Assembly (NCBI GenBank): GCA_021234155.1
Contig: JAJEKV010000095.1
Location: forward strand, 1,369,524-1,433,523
From: Isoetes taiwanensis
Lineage: Eukaryota > Streptophyta > Lycopodiopsida > Isoetales > Isoetaceae
Direction of reading: 5' to 3'
Length of the DNA stretch: 64,000 nt
In this document: piece after piece, positions 20,664 through 32,290 of the stretch
Numbering within the stretch: the first letter of the stretch is position 1
Layout of the letters: every line of letters begins with the position of its first letter
Notes under the pieces: model-generated
What the model was told of the DNA's origin: nothing
The model's input: only the letters and a program-made list of their open reading frames with translations
Databases searched by the model: none
Made by a program: the position numbers and the translations under genes

Positions 20664-21905
20664 ATGAGCAAAAACAGAGGCCCAACAGAGATGAAGAAAC
20701 CCCGACGTGCAACCCTTCAAAGGAACTCTTTCGAGGGATATGGCCCCATGACACCAGAAGAAGAGTTGTCGCAGATGCGAACAGACCTAGACCAGATAAA
20801 GGCCCTACTAGCAGCCCAAGCATCAGCCGGGCCACAAACGACACCCCGAAAGTCGGGGAAAGACAAGAGAAGGAGTAAGAGAAGGAGGTCCCCTAGCACA
20901 GAGACCTCCGAATCAAGCTCAACCTCGACTCGAAGTCCCAAAAGAGGTCGAAGCAGCGCCGGACCGTAGAGACGGCAGCGTATGACACTAAGGCCCCGGA
21001 TTATCGAAGAAGGTGGACTCAAAGATCGGGCAATGTGTGGAAAGCCCGAAACTCGAACGGGTTCTCTACAGAAACAGATCCGGCTTAGAGGCGGAGGCAT
21101 GGCTGGACGAAATGAGTGAGTACGGCAATGCCTATGGCATGAAGAACAAAGACAAAGGTAGGGTGGCGACAGCCAACCTGAAAGGAGCCGCACGCATATG
21201 GTGGAAGGGCTATGCCAAGGCCCATGGTTTGAGCAGAGATGCATGCCGCTTTAAGAAGTTCTCAAAAGCTTTCAAGAAACACTATGTTCCTCGGGAACAC
21301 AAGTCGAACATGATGGAGTGGTTTTACAGATTGCAGCAGGGGTATAAGACGGTGCAGAAATACACCGAAGAGTTATGAGACTAAGGCTATATGTGCCAAA
21401 GCTGAGCGACACACAGTGGAAAGCTACATAGAAGGGCTGAACGAGGAACTCAGGAAACTCGTAAGGGCAATAGACCCCAAAACAGTGTCTGAAGCAGAGT
21501 CCAAGGCAATTAGTTTGCAAGGATCGGGGCCGCAGAACAGCGCACAGAGGCAGCCTTACTATCAGGATAGAGGGAAAGCAACAAGGAGCTACAGTCCTAG
21601 GGCAGCCAGCCCAAGTCCAGCAAAGTCCCCATACAATAGCAAAACTGTGGGAAACAACAGAAAGAAAGCAGTGTCCTTCAAGGACAAACAGAAGGGTCCA
21701 CTACTCGAAAGCAAGACGGTCCTTCCTACGCGCTGCCCAAGGAGAAAAGGCAGAATGCATGGAGAAGCAGCTCTGCTTTTTAGATGTTTCCAGCCGGCCA
21801 CCGAAATGAATCGCCCATTTGTCATGAGCTCGCTAGCAGAGTTGGGCGGATGGGACACTCCATCACACGAGGGCGGGCGAGGAGGCACGCTGATTACATT
21901 GTGGT
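20664..21905 (+). pseudogene. gag: gag polyprotein, frameshifted
   Basis: From the ATG at 20,664 (MSKNRGPTEMKKPRR) it has a predicted coiled segment (EEELSQMRTDLDQIKALLA) and a basic Ser/Arg tail. A frame change near 20,990-21,080 leads to the retrotransposon gag core: AEAWLDEMSEYGNAYGMKN, GAARIWWKGYAKAHG, FSKAFKKHYVP and LQQGYKTVQKYTEEL (to 21,376). Another change gives YIEGLNEELRKLVRAI and AESKAISLQ (from 21,416). A Cys/His stretch (CPRRKGRMHGEA...C) may be a damaged zinc knuckle. This is the capsid and nucleocapsid precursor by family knowledge. Confidence 0.85.
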
Positions 21906-21924
21906 GAGTGCCACATCTTCGCCG

Positions 21925-22320
21925 CTATAGATACGAGCAATGTGCAGACCCGATATGGTAATCACCACGTAGGGAAGGCAAAGGCCAAGTCCTTCATAGT
22001 CTTGATAGACTCGAAGTAGTCATAACTTCATCCCCGAGGATGGTTGAAATGTTGAAATTGAAACCCCTAAAGTCCAAACCAAGGCCCGTAATCTTGGCAA
22101 GTTTTGCGAGAAGACATACAACGTGGAAGAGAATCAACTTCGACATTGACTTACCGGGATTAATATCCGGATGGGGGCGTAAGTAATGGGCATTGGCAAA
22201 TACGACTTGATCGTTGGAATGGAGTACCTTGGACCAAAGGGGGCCATCATTGATTGTGGAAAGCGTAAGGTGACCTTCCCAACGCCCGACGGCAAAACCA
22301 TTGAGATCACAAAGTAAAGA
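21925..22320 (+). pseudogene. pol: retropepsin-like protease region, broken
   Basis: AKAKSFIVLIDS is followed by a short loss just where the catalytic DSG motif should be, then SHNFIPE in another frame; the loss falls on a CTG-type site. Later GIGKYDLIVGMEYLGPKGAI and CGKRKVTFPTPDGK are the usual end of a Ty3/gypsy protease. It cuts the gag-pol polyprotein by family knowledge. Confidence 0.75.
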
Positions 22321-22689
22321 AGTCACCCCATCATGCAATGTATGTACATTAAGAGGTCGCTCAAATCTATAAAGAGAGAAGGTAGCATACATCTTCAAAC
22401 TCGAGATTGAGGAACCCGAAGGAAGGAAGCAAAGAAGACAAGGTGCTTTCGACAAGTTGCCCAAGCCAATCGCCAACTTGATTACCGAGTTCCACGATCT
22501 CTTTCCAGATGAGATCGAGAAGCTTTCTCCTTACAGGGGAGTAGAGTGTGAGATATCACTCGAACCAGGGACCAAGCCGACGAGCAAGGCCCCATATAGA
22601 ATGACCACACGCGAACTCAGCTCCAAGGGGCAAGAGGTCGATTTAGGCAAGGGGCAAGAGGCAAGAGGTCGATTTAGGTCGAACTCAGC

Positions 22690-23330
22690 TCCAAGGGGCA
22701 AGAACTCACGGAGCTAAAGAAGCAGCTACAAGAATTGCTCGATTTAGGCTTCATCAGGCCCAGTGTCTCACCATTTGGGGCACCCATCCTCTTTGTCAAG
22801 AAGAAGGATGGAAGCTTGAGGATGTGCATAGACTACCGACAATTGAACAAGCACACCATCAAGAACAAGTACGCACTTCCCAGATCAGATGACTTGATGG
22901 ATCAGCTCCAGGGGCAAAGGTCTTCTCCAAGATCGACCTAAGATCAGGTTATCACCAAATCAGAATAAAGGAAGAGGACATCCACAAAACGGCTTTGGAA
23001 TCCGGATACCGGCATTACGAAGTTCACCGTAATGCCATTTGGGCTATCCAACGCCCGGCCTTCGTTCATGAGACTCATGAACGACATCTTCGAAGAATAC
23101 TTGGACACCTTTGTGATAGTATTCTTCGACGACGATACGGTGTACAAGAAATCCATTGAAGAGCATGCTCAACACGCCGTCGAAGGTGCTCGGAAGTTAA
23201 GGAGACATCGCCAGTATGCCAAGTTGTCGGGTGTCGCCGCCTTGAAGAAGGTGGAATACCTCGGTCATGTGATTTCAAATAAGGAATCTCGGCCCCCGCC
23301 AAGATTGAAGCAATAGTCCAATGGCTTCAA
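22690..23330 (+). pseudogene. pol: reverse transcriptase domain, frameshifted
   Basis: [37 protein letters not shown] and [19 protein letters not shown] are clean RT motifs. [19 protein letters not shown] follows in a shifted frame, then [18 protein letters not shown] and [13 protein letters not shown], where FFDD is the catalytic box. A duplicated patch at about 22,620-22,700 (CTCCAAGGGGCAAGA) looks like a local duplication or an error. Confidence 0.9.
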
Positions 23331-23900
23331 GCACAAAGAACGTCCATGAAGTCAGAAGTTTCCTTGGCCTAGCGGTATTACAGGAAGTTCGTGAAGAACT
23401 GCAAAGATAGCAGCAATCGACGGACTTGACAAAAGCAGAAAGTAAAAATTGGGCCGACCATTGGCTCAAAAAAGCCCAAGCGTGGATTTGAGTTGTTGAA
23501 GGAAGCTTTGACAACCTACCGCCTTGACCCCGCCGGACGGAAAAGGACAAGTTAGTGGCGACGGACGCCCAAGCAAAAAGCCACAGCGCAGCGGCCGATG
23601 CAAGAAGAGCGGGTAATAGCGCATTTACTCAAGGAAGATGAACGACGCGGCGCTACGCCCCGACCGATGATCAAGAGCCGCTAACGTTGTCGGGGCATTG
23701 AGAATTGGAGGCATTACCTCTTAGGGAGGAAGTTCCAGCTTGGACACCGATCACCGAGAGCCTCCAAAGACGTATTCACACAAACCACATCTCAACTGAG
23801 GCGCAGAAGGTGGATGGAATTTCTCGAGGAGTACGACTTTGAGATAGTCTACAAACCCCGAAGCTTAATGTGGTAGCAGATGCGCTTTCAAGGCACCCAC
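23331..23900 (+). pseudogene. pol: RT connection and RNase H region, badly frameshifted
   Basis: Pieces in changing frames match the usual order: YYRKFVKNC-like, then VATDA...A.GA, and EFLEEYDFEIVYKP followed by ADALSRHPP at about 23,870. The changes fall often on places where CAG or CTG would be expected (for example ACGGAC and GCGGCCGATG), consistent with consensus errors. Confidence 0.75.
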
Positions 23901-24059
23901 CGACAACCGGGGTGCACCGCAACGCAATCTCGGCGCCTCTTCGACATTTCGAAAAGATAGAAGAAAGCTTGCCAACGGATGTCGACTTCAAGGAAGTATG
24001 GGCAAGCCTTGCAAAGGAAGCGAGAACGACAAGGAGAGGGAAGCCTTCAAAAAATTTTA

Positions 24060-25160
24060 AGAAGGAAGGTAACCTACTATACCATAAGAACAAGTTGTGC
24101 GGCCGAAATCATCCGGAGTAAGAAAGTTGATCCTCCACGACACCCCACAATAGCCCAATAGCCGGCCACGCCAGATTCATGAAGACATACTTCAAAGTGC
24201 GTAGCGCCTACTATTGGTCGGGAATGAAGAAGCGATAGCTCGCTACATCAAGGAGTGTCGGCTATGCCCGCCAAAACAAAGGCGTAACAACTCCGGAATA
24301 TCGAGTATTGGAACCATTAGCGGATTAAACGCTAAGTGGGAAGTCGCCGGCATGGACTTTATAACAGACCGCCAAGGACAAGAAGAGGTAAGGACGCTTG
24401 ATGGTCGTGGGTCGCATAAGTTGTCGAAGATGGCCCATTTGTGCCTTCTTGCGTGAGCACGGACACGCTATGGACACGCGGCAAAGCTCTTCACCAAAGA
24501 GATTTTCGCACTTCATGGCATGCCAAGGGAAATTATCTCCCCATCGATCCAAAGTTCATCGCTTTACGCGGGATCTCTTCACGGATTGGAACGAAGCTGT
24601 CCATGAGCACGGCCTATCATCCACAGACGGATGGGCAAACGGAGCGAAATCAATCGTAGACCGAAGATATGCTCCGCTATGTCCGAACAAGCAAGGTATG
24701 TGGGAGGAATTTATTCATTTGGTGGAGTTTGCATACAATAGCACCAAGCGTGAATCATCCCAAATGTCGCCGGTTCATGATCAACTACGCTCACTTAATG
24801 CCTAACTCCGCACACTTGGCACAACCCCCGTGTCAAAGTGGAAGTGTCGCAACAAATGTTGAGCGACATGCTGGCGGCTTGTGGAAGAAGTTCGAGGGTA
24901 CCTTCTAGCGGCAAGAAGTCGGGAAGAGCATTGCCGACAAACATCTGACAAATCGAGAGAATTCCAAGTTGGAGATGACGTATGGCTCAAGATCAAGGTA
25001 AAGCAAGCGAAGCTCCGCATCGGAAATTGCAAGAAGCTTGCTCCAAGGTGGGCTGGACCCTTCAAAATAACCAGTAGAGTGGGTAACCAATCCTACAAGT
25101 TGGACTTACCAGCACACTTAAAGATCCACAAAGTCTTCCACGTGAGCTTGCTGAAGAAGC
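24060..25160 (+). pseudogene. pol: integrase (zinc-binding, DDE core, GPY/F), frameshifted
   Basis: The zinc-binding part shows ARYIKECRLCPPKQ. The core shows WEVAGMDFIT, with the first catalytic aspartate, and AYHPQTDGQTERNQS, with the catalytic glutamate, around 24,610-24,655. The second aspartate lies in the broken part near 24,540. The C-terminal module is FQVGDDVWLKIKVKQAKLR, RWAGPFKITSRVGNQSY and VFHVSLLKKHTP. It inserts the cDNA into the genome by family knowledge. Confidence 0.88.
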
Positions 25161-25444
25161 ATACTCCCAACTTAGAGGAAGTTTTAAACACTCCAACGAT
25201 GCTGGAAATGACAGAAGAACAGTTGGAAATAGTTCCAGAGCTAATTCTTGATAAAGCACTCAAGAAAACAAGGAGATCGGAGTTTCTCCAATACTTGGTC
25301 AAGTGGAAACACTTGCCGGTGGAAGACGCGACATGGGTACTTAAAAGAGATCTGGAAAAACAGTACCCACAGTTTATGGAGCAATGGGACGGCAAAGTCA
25401 TCTCCGAAGAAATCGGCTCAGGCATGTCGATTTGTGTAGATTAA
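25161..25444 (+). CDS. pol: integrase C-terminal chromodomain
   Basis: In the same open frame as the GPY/F module (24,881-25,444): EIVPELILDKALKKTRR, then EFLQYLVKWKHLPVEDATW and LEKQYPQFMEQW, ending TAA at 25,442. YLVKWKxLPxxxATW with flanking aromatic residues is a chromodomain, which places the element in the chromovirus clade. Chromodomains of this type can read methylated histone H3, so the H3-like ORF in the same element is notable. Confidence 0.9.
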
Positions 25445-25469
25445 CAGCTTGCCTAGTTAAGTATAATCT

Positions 25470-25504
25470 ACGCATGCAACCTATGAGGTAAGGGTTGCAT
25501 GCGT
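25470..25504. terminator. 12-bp perfect stem in the 3' untranslated region
   Basis: ACGCATGCAACC (25,470-25,481) pairs exactly with GGTTGCATGCGT (25,493-25,504) around an 11-nt loop, 26 bp after the pol stop. It could be an RNA structure for 3' processing or packaging. From 25,505 to 26,265 no further ORF is seen. Confidence 0.6.
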
Positions 25505-26265
25505 TGTAACCGATGATGAGATTACTACGGTAATCTCTAGGATGTGGTGTAATGTCAATGTAGGCATGACCGCGGTGCCGCTTGGAAAGTCTACTTCTGT
25601 CCCACGGAAGTAGACGACCTCGAGAGAAAGGAGGTCATTGAGGAATGCATTGATAGGAAAAGCACCTCTAGCCCCATATATGCTTTGATAGGAGGAATCT
25701 GGCCTTCACGCCCCATATACGGGAAGGACCTATCCTCCACGCTGGGCAACTAAAGGTGTAGGCATGAGTGGCATATAGGCATATAGGCGCTGTCTCCTCG
25801 GCCATAATGGAAGATCCACCCTCTTCCTACGCCGAGAGATTAGCCATGCATCCATGTAGATAGGTGGGGTGGTCACCATGTAACCAAATTTTTTTTTAAT
25901 TAATATTAATGGTACTAACGTAGTGTTGATCTGCAGGCCAATAGAGCGCTCCGGAGGGCCAGGAGGTCGAACTACGAGGACTTGCAACACAATTTTGTTA
26001 TAATGTGTTGCAAGGAATAAAGAGTACCTCGAGCAATAATTGTATAGATAATAAATAACCGAGACATTAGGAGTTATTGTTATAATGACATAAGTGATAA
26101 CCATGGGATTGGATAATAGTATAATAATGTTCTATAAATATTACCTTGAGGTAATCCTATTAAATGTATAACTATAATAATAAGTATATGGTATGCATGA
26201 GGTTGATTGCAGGTTAAGAAGATCCCAAGGTGGGGAGACCCATGGTGTTGCGGACAACATCAATT

Positions 26266-26279
26266 CAAGGTGGGGAGAA
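26266..26279 (+). other. polypurine tract
   Basis: The purine-rich run AAGGTGGGGAGAA lies directly before the right LTR start (TGTGACG at 26,280), the expected plus-strand primer position. A similar AAGGTGGGGAGA occurs about 45 bp upstream. Confidence 0.85.
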
Positions 26280-28169
26280 TGTGACGTTCCAGTACGATAT
26301 ACGATCTCAAGACGTATACCGTACTGCGCCGTCACGCGTACACGCCGCCCAGTCGACGTGTACGCCGACGTACACCCAAGCAAGGACGCCCTAGGGGGCA
26401 ACTTGCAATGGTGCGCACACTTAGCAATGTGCGCACCTTTAGACCTTTAACCCATTAAAGGTAGACCAAGGGTCATGGAAAACCCTAAACCTAACTAATA
26501 GCCTACATAAGGCATCAAACCCTAACATTCACCTTTTTCGCCCACAGACCTTCCGAGCTCCGATTCGCGCGCCTGAGGAGTCAATTCCAACTCCCACGAT
26601 CTGCCTGTGCGCCCCAGCTAGTCAGATCTCCTTTCCGACCGCATCTCGAAGCAGAACTGCGACATGGACGCCTTCGAATTCAGAGGAGTGAACCAGGGAT
26701 CAGGTATTTAGTTGATTGAATAGCCTAAGCCTTATTCCAGCCTTCGAACCAGTAGGTTTAGCCTATTAAATCACCCCTAGTAGCCAAGCAGATCCCGAGA
26801 TTGACTCTAACTAAAGAACCTAACTCTATGTATGATATAGATTAGTTCTTATTCTTTAGTCTATGATGATGTGATGGACGGATGAATTCTGTGGACTCAT
26901 TGGGGGTAGAGACTAAAGCTTAGTAGATGATGCTCCTAGTTAGTCCCTCTTAGTGCATTACTAGAATTTTTGTGTGTGTACAAGAGCCCACCGGTTGTGG
27001 GTGAAGGGGGGCGGGCTTTAGAATGAGGTTAGTATTCGACCCTTGACCGATCCCTATGGTGTGTTAGTGCTACCGGGATCGAGTGACTAGGTCTAATGGT
27101 TTGCCACCGAAAGTGCGGGCAAGGCATGGGCTTGACACCCGTGGGGTGGTGTTCACCTTCCGGGTGGGTTAAGTCAATAAGGGCGGTGGCCCTCTAGTCA
27201 CCTTGGGTCGAAACCGCGTAGATCTCCGGAGGAGCAATCCCTACACCCCCCATCGGGGCCGGGGAGATGTAACCTAGGAATAGCCCCTTTGGCTATGCAC
27301 CCGTGAACTCTGGTCCCAACCCAACACTTTTCAACCTACTCTGCAAAGTGTGCACAGGAGGGGCGGATGGAGTGGACAACCCTAAGCCATGTTCTTATGC
27401 CAGCCCAATCCATTGTCATGATTCCGTCTGCACTGAACTCTTGAGACCCAAGCTTGTCATTCATCCCCTTGGAGTCTGAGCCTTGGGTAGGAACTTCCTT
27501 TGTATTGTGCTGATCTTTGTCTATGCAGATGTTGATGTGCCACCCTTCGAGGTGGATATATGAACAAAGTTTAAAATGAAACGCACTAATTTGCTCCAAA
27601 CGCACTTTAAAAGGAATCTTTGAAAGATTCCCTAAAATTCCCCAAAAAAGGTCCATTTTCTCGATATAGTTGTGACATGTGTGACAATTTGAATATTTTA
27701 GGCACCATTTTTGAGGGGGGATTTGAACTCAGCTTCCATTAAAAAAAATTTGATACCCTTTTTTGGCCCCCTAGTTTGCTTTGAGAAATAGTAACATTTT
27801 CAAGGACTAAAAAAAATAGACATTGAAAAAAAACAACAAGTCTACTAGAGTGCCAAAAAGGTATTATATTTAAAGTTTTTAAAATCATTACAGGAGTATG
27901 AACAAAATTGTAAAAAATTCAACATATTTTGACATTGTCTCCTTTGAAGCTCACTCTTGCCTTATATACATGCTCTTATTTGCTCTGCTAGGCTCGCTAT
28001 AGACTTACGTATCTGAGATGGCCATATAAATATCCAACCTTGACTTTTCAAAATTTATAATGTATTAATTTTTTGTAGTCCATAGTTTCTTCCAAACAAA
28101 TTTCTAGGTGGTATACATTCATACCACAATAGATAGTAATAATGTGTGGACATAGTGCATGGATAGTTC

Positions 28170-28490
28170 ACCGGGTATAAATTTATACCGCAAAGAGGAC
28201 TCAAGCGGTATATATTTATACCGCTCTCTCGATATAAATTTATACCCATGAGAATCTCTCGGTATAAATTTATCTGCGAGAGCTCTCTCGGTATAAATTT
28301 ATACCGCGAAGCTCTCGGTATAAATTTATACCGAGCTCTCTCGGTATAAATTTATACGGTTTATATATTTTTTGTATATATAGTATATATATACTATATA
28401 TATAGTATATAACAAAAATCAAAAAGTCAACTCTTGCGTAGGTATAAATTTATACGGTAAGAGTTCTAGCGATAATAAATTTATACCATT
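28170..28490. repeat. palindromic minisatellite GGTATAAATTTATACC
   Basis: At least nine copies of the self-complementary core TATAAATTTATA, most as CGGTATAAATTTATACCG, separated by CTCTC/GAGAG spacers that can also pair. A short TATATATAGTATATA stretch sits inside the array. Confidence 0.9.
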
Positions 28491-28585
28491 TTTTTATAAG
28501 ATGCGAGCTTAAACCCTCTCAAGGCCGGGTGGGGCAACCAAGTTAGTGAAAAAATTTTGTCGGATCAGGTCCCGGTAAAAACGTT

Positions 28586-28703
<118 letters not shown>

Positions 28704-28804
28704 TATATACATATACAAGAATTTAATACGTCCTACGGTGCATGTTTCTACGGAGCAAGTTCCTATTTTAGCATGTTTAGAGGGTTCTATGTTCTAGAAC
28801 CCCC

Positions 28805-29330
28805 ACCCAAAAACCAGAATGCTTATTCTTATCTGGATAGCTTCTTTATATACTGAAAAAGAGGCTATTTTTTGCATCTATGCATGTGGGATATATGTGC
28901 AAACCCTAAATTCTAGAATAGTTTTTTTAGAATAAGGTTCAAATTCAAGTAACTTTTTTTTTACTTTTTACAAAATTTTACAACTTTTTTTTATTGTTCT
29001 AGAAGGTTCTATATTCTAGAATAGGTTCTCGTACAATAAGGTTCAAATTTCGTAACTTTTTTTTTTTACTTTTTACAAAATTTTACAACTTTTTTTTTAT
29101 TGTTCTAGAAGGTTCTATTGAATTTTCCAGTACATTCCATAATTTTTGGAACATCCTAGATCTTCCTAGAGCATTCTAGAACTCCAATCTAGAATTTTCT
29201 AGCCAAAAACCAGAATGCTTATTCCCATCTGGATGGCCTCTTTATATACTGAAAAAAGGCTCTTTTTTGCATCTATGCATGTGGGATATATGTGCAAATC
29301 CTAAATTCTAGAACCATCCTAGATATTCTA
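28805..29330. repeat. internal duplication with TTCTAGAA motifs
   Basis: AACCAGAATGCTTATTC to AAATTCTAGAA appears at about 28,812-28,920 and again at about 29,212-29,310. A second pair (ACTTTTTACAAAATTTTACA with TTCTAGAAGGTTCTA) occurs at about 28,970 and 29,075. TTCTAGAA fits the core of a heat-shock element (nTTCnnGAAn). Confidence 0.8.
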
Positions 29331-29383
29331 GAATTATTAGGGTTGGAGGTAACCTTAACAAGAAAAAAGCACACCTATATTCC

Positions 29384-29640
29384 CAATGGGCTGTGGAAAG
29401 TTGGTTAAGGGTTCCCCAAACCCCCTTGTGGGGGTGAAGGGGTCGGGGGGTTCAATTCCCCTAGCAAAAAAATTTTGGGTAAAAGTTGGGAGATCCCCAA
29501 ACAAATGGGCCGGTCGAGATGGGCCACCCGGAGGGCGCCCGGAAGCTTCTAGAAGCCACCAGATCCGACGGACGAGATTGCAAGGGAGCAAACCGACGGC
29601 CAAGATCTGAGGGGGGTGAATATAAAGAAGCTTCCGGAAG
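29384..29640 (+). mobile_element. tRNA-derived SINE-like unit
   Basis: GTGGAAAGTTGGTTAAGG (29,393-29,410) resembles a pol III A box region and GGTTCAATTCC (29,449-29,459) is a good B box, about 45 nt apart. The body up to about 29,640 has no ORF. No target duplication was identified, so boundaries are approximate. Confidence 0.5.
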
Positions 29641-31046
29641 CCACTCCTAATAATTATATATATATACTGATATAAAATATATGCTGTGTCCTTGTGGAGT
29701 CATTCTTGCCCCCCAAAGGTTTTGCAACTTAATATTGATGAAATAACACACTTAAGGGATAATTTTATACATTAATATTAGTTTTTTAGTTCAAAAAGTT
29801 CTAAATCGATTCTAAAATTTCTGAGCTTGTAATGCAATATTAGAGCATAAATTAGTCAAATCGTGTTGTTATTTTTACTTTTTTTACTCTACACACATGC
29901 TAACTTCACTTTAACAACTTAAAAGTTGCTACTAAAAGCAAGAAACCCCAAAAAGAACCCCAAAATGTTATGGAGACACGAAAGTTCTAAGAAGGAAAGC
30001 ACATGATTTGTCTAAAGGGGTGCGACGAGTAGCAACCCCTCAGAAGTTTACCTATTCATTTGCAAAACAGACAGGGGAAAAGGGCAAGACGGATAAACAC
30101 TTTCTTTGGTAAAGAAATGAGCAGTGACACCCACTGCTACAGATGACAAAATTGCGATGAAGATGCTCAACATTGACAAGGAGGATGACTATCTTCTGAG
30201 CATCACCACGTTGCGGATTGGTTTGTGCAAGCCTAGAGACGTGTACTAATACATCTTTGAGAACAACAACGAAGGGCATGGAAGCACAAACCTTCATTAC
30301 TTCAACTTTTGCTTCCTCGGTGTAAATTTTATACGGCATCCTCAAGCTGAAGCTTGACTAATTGTGAAATATTGTGGATGTATTGGCGTCTGTAATACTA
30401 TGTGATGCAAAAACAATGGTTTGTCATTCAAGCGGTTTGTTCAAGCTGGCTCTGGATGTGTTTTAAGGTCAACTAAGGCGTTTAGCCAAAGCGGTTGTAA
30501 AATAAAATTTTTTTCTTCTATAAGCGCCAAAAAAAATTTGGGGACAAGGTACAAAAGCATTTAATTTTTTTCATATGAATTTGCCCCATAATAAATCTTT
30601 GGCTTTAAATAGAGTTCTTTTCCCCTCAAAATGTGATATTTTTTTTTTTTTGGTTTCCTCCATAACGTTAAGCCTTCCTAAAATGTCTGTTTTCATGAGC
30701 AGTTTTGTAAATATTTGGACTAAAGATAATAAAAGGATCCTTTTTAGGGGGATTTTAAAATTTTGTAAATATTCAGAAGGAATCTTTCAAACGCACTTCT
30801 TAAATAAGTGCGTTTCATTTTAAACATTCTTTATGATGTTATGTTACTGACGTGTATGTTTACGCTTCCGCAGCTAGGTAGGCCCTGAGGGAGACGGGGT
30901 AAAATGACCCCTTCACTCTTCCCACTGTGGATTCTAGACGGTCACAGTGATATGTGGAGGGCCCTGTATCAGTGTGGAGCTGGTGCGGGGGATGAACTCC
31001 TGTTTGTATACGGTGCGGGCATCGTATACGAGTAGGGGACGTCACA

Positions 31047-31740
31047 AGTGGTGCAAGGGTTCGAGCGAGAACAATGGCTACGCCTTTTACATGATAGTCA
31101 GCTTATAGAGATTGATGGTGATCAGTCATTTACGTGGTGTAATGGTTGGACAGGAGCTGGCAGAGCTTATGCAAGGCATGATAGAGGATACTTTAATACT
31201 TGTGCAGCTGCTCGGCTAGCGGATTTTCGTCGCTCAAATCTTCTGGATAGCTCCGTGTCTAATCATAATCCACAACTTCTAACTAATGATGTGGCTAATT
31301 GTCATCGACCTACCAGGACCTACTTTAAGCTTAATTGCAAGTATTTGGAGGATGATGAGTTCAAACCTGGTTCATGAGTCGGGCTTGGTCTCGGGCCTTC
31401 TCACCTCGTGAGAGAATGTATGGGGTTGTCCGCGGCGTTATGCACCGGTGAAGTCATTGCAAAAGAATATGGGAGAGTCGAGGCTGAAGCTAGAGGACTA
31501 TTAGCGCATTAATACGGGGAATTAGAAGTACTCGTGCTCATGGCCATACTAGTGGAGTCGAGAGAAAAGGAATTATTATCTCGGATCAAGGCTATGGAAG
31601 CGTAAAATTTACTTAAGCCAAAGTGAAAGCGGGGTTGCGATGGTTCAAGGGCGGAGATAGATGTACTTTCGGTTCTTTTTCGAATTTTGCAAGAAGAAGA
31701 AACTTCGCCACTTCTATACATTCTTTGGTGTTGCGGATGG
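31047..31740 (+). pseudogene. LINE ORF2, continuation after the LTR insertion
   Basis: QGFEREQWLRLLHDSQLIEI, FTWCNGWTGAGRAYARHDRG, AARLADFRRSNLLDSSVSNH and NPQLL complete the endonuclease domain begun at 13,983; SNHNPQLL takes the place of the usual SDHxP box. From 31,378 it continues in broken frames (LRWFKGGDRCTFGSFSNF), where LINEs normally have a WxKxGDRNTKFFH box. It fades near 31,740, before the RT core. Confidence 0.85.
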
Positions 31741-31794
31741 CGCTCTTATCTCCCGTCGGTGGAGTCTCACAACAAGAGAATGGACATTTAGCGG

Positions 31795-32290
31795 CGTGGG
31801 CTTCTGCGGCGTCGTGCGGCGTGGCGTCGCAAAATAACGTCACCATCGGCGTCAATGCGGCGTCCGCGTCGCGGAACCGCGTCGCATCACGGCGTGTGGT
31901 GCGACGTCGACAAGTGGCGTGGCGGATGTCATGCAGGTGGGCGCTTGCGCGGTGGGCGGCAGTGTCACGCCCCAGTGGGCGCTTGCGGCGTCGCGTCGCA
32001 TCGGCGTCTGATGCTTAGCCCATCTGTCTCCGCCCGGGTGGGCTTAGGCGCTGGTGGGCGGCGGGTGTCTCGCCGGTGGATGTTTCTGACGTGGCGTCGC
32101 ATGCGGCGTCGTATATGTGGCGTATGTGGCGTATGTATGCGTATATGACCGTCGATGCGATATATATGGCGTATGTGGCGTATATGACCGTCGATGCGTA
32201 TATGTGGCGTATATGACCGTCGGTATGTATATGTGGCGTATATGACCGCGTCGATGCGTATATGTGGCGTGGGTGGTGCATGTGGCGTAT
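31795..32290. repeat. GCGTCGC-rich cluster and GTGGCGTATATGACCGTC minisatellite
   Basis: Dense GGCGTCGC words (31,795-32,110) pass into tandem units of about 30-37 bp built on GTGGCGTATATGACCGTC and GATGCGTATAT (32,110-32,290). Similar GCGTCGC clusters occur at 35,940-36,235, 42,590-42,672 and 61,832-61,945. Confidence 0.8.

Noticed and set aside
30052-30345. 97-codon minus-strand frame in the nested element as a transposase piece
   Set aside because: No DDE or zinc-finger pattern and no similarity I can name.
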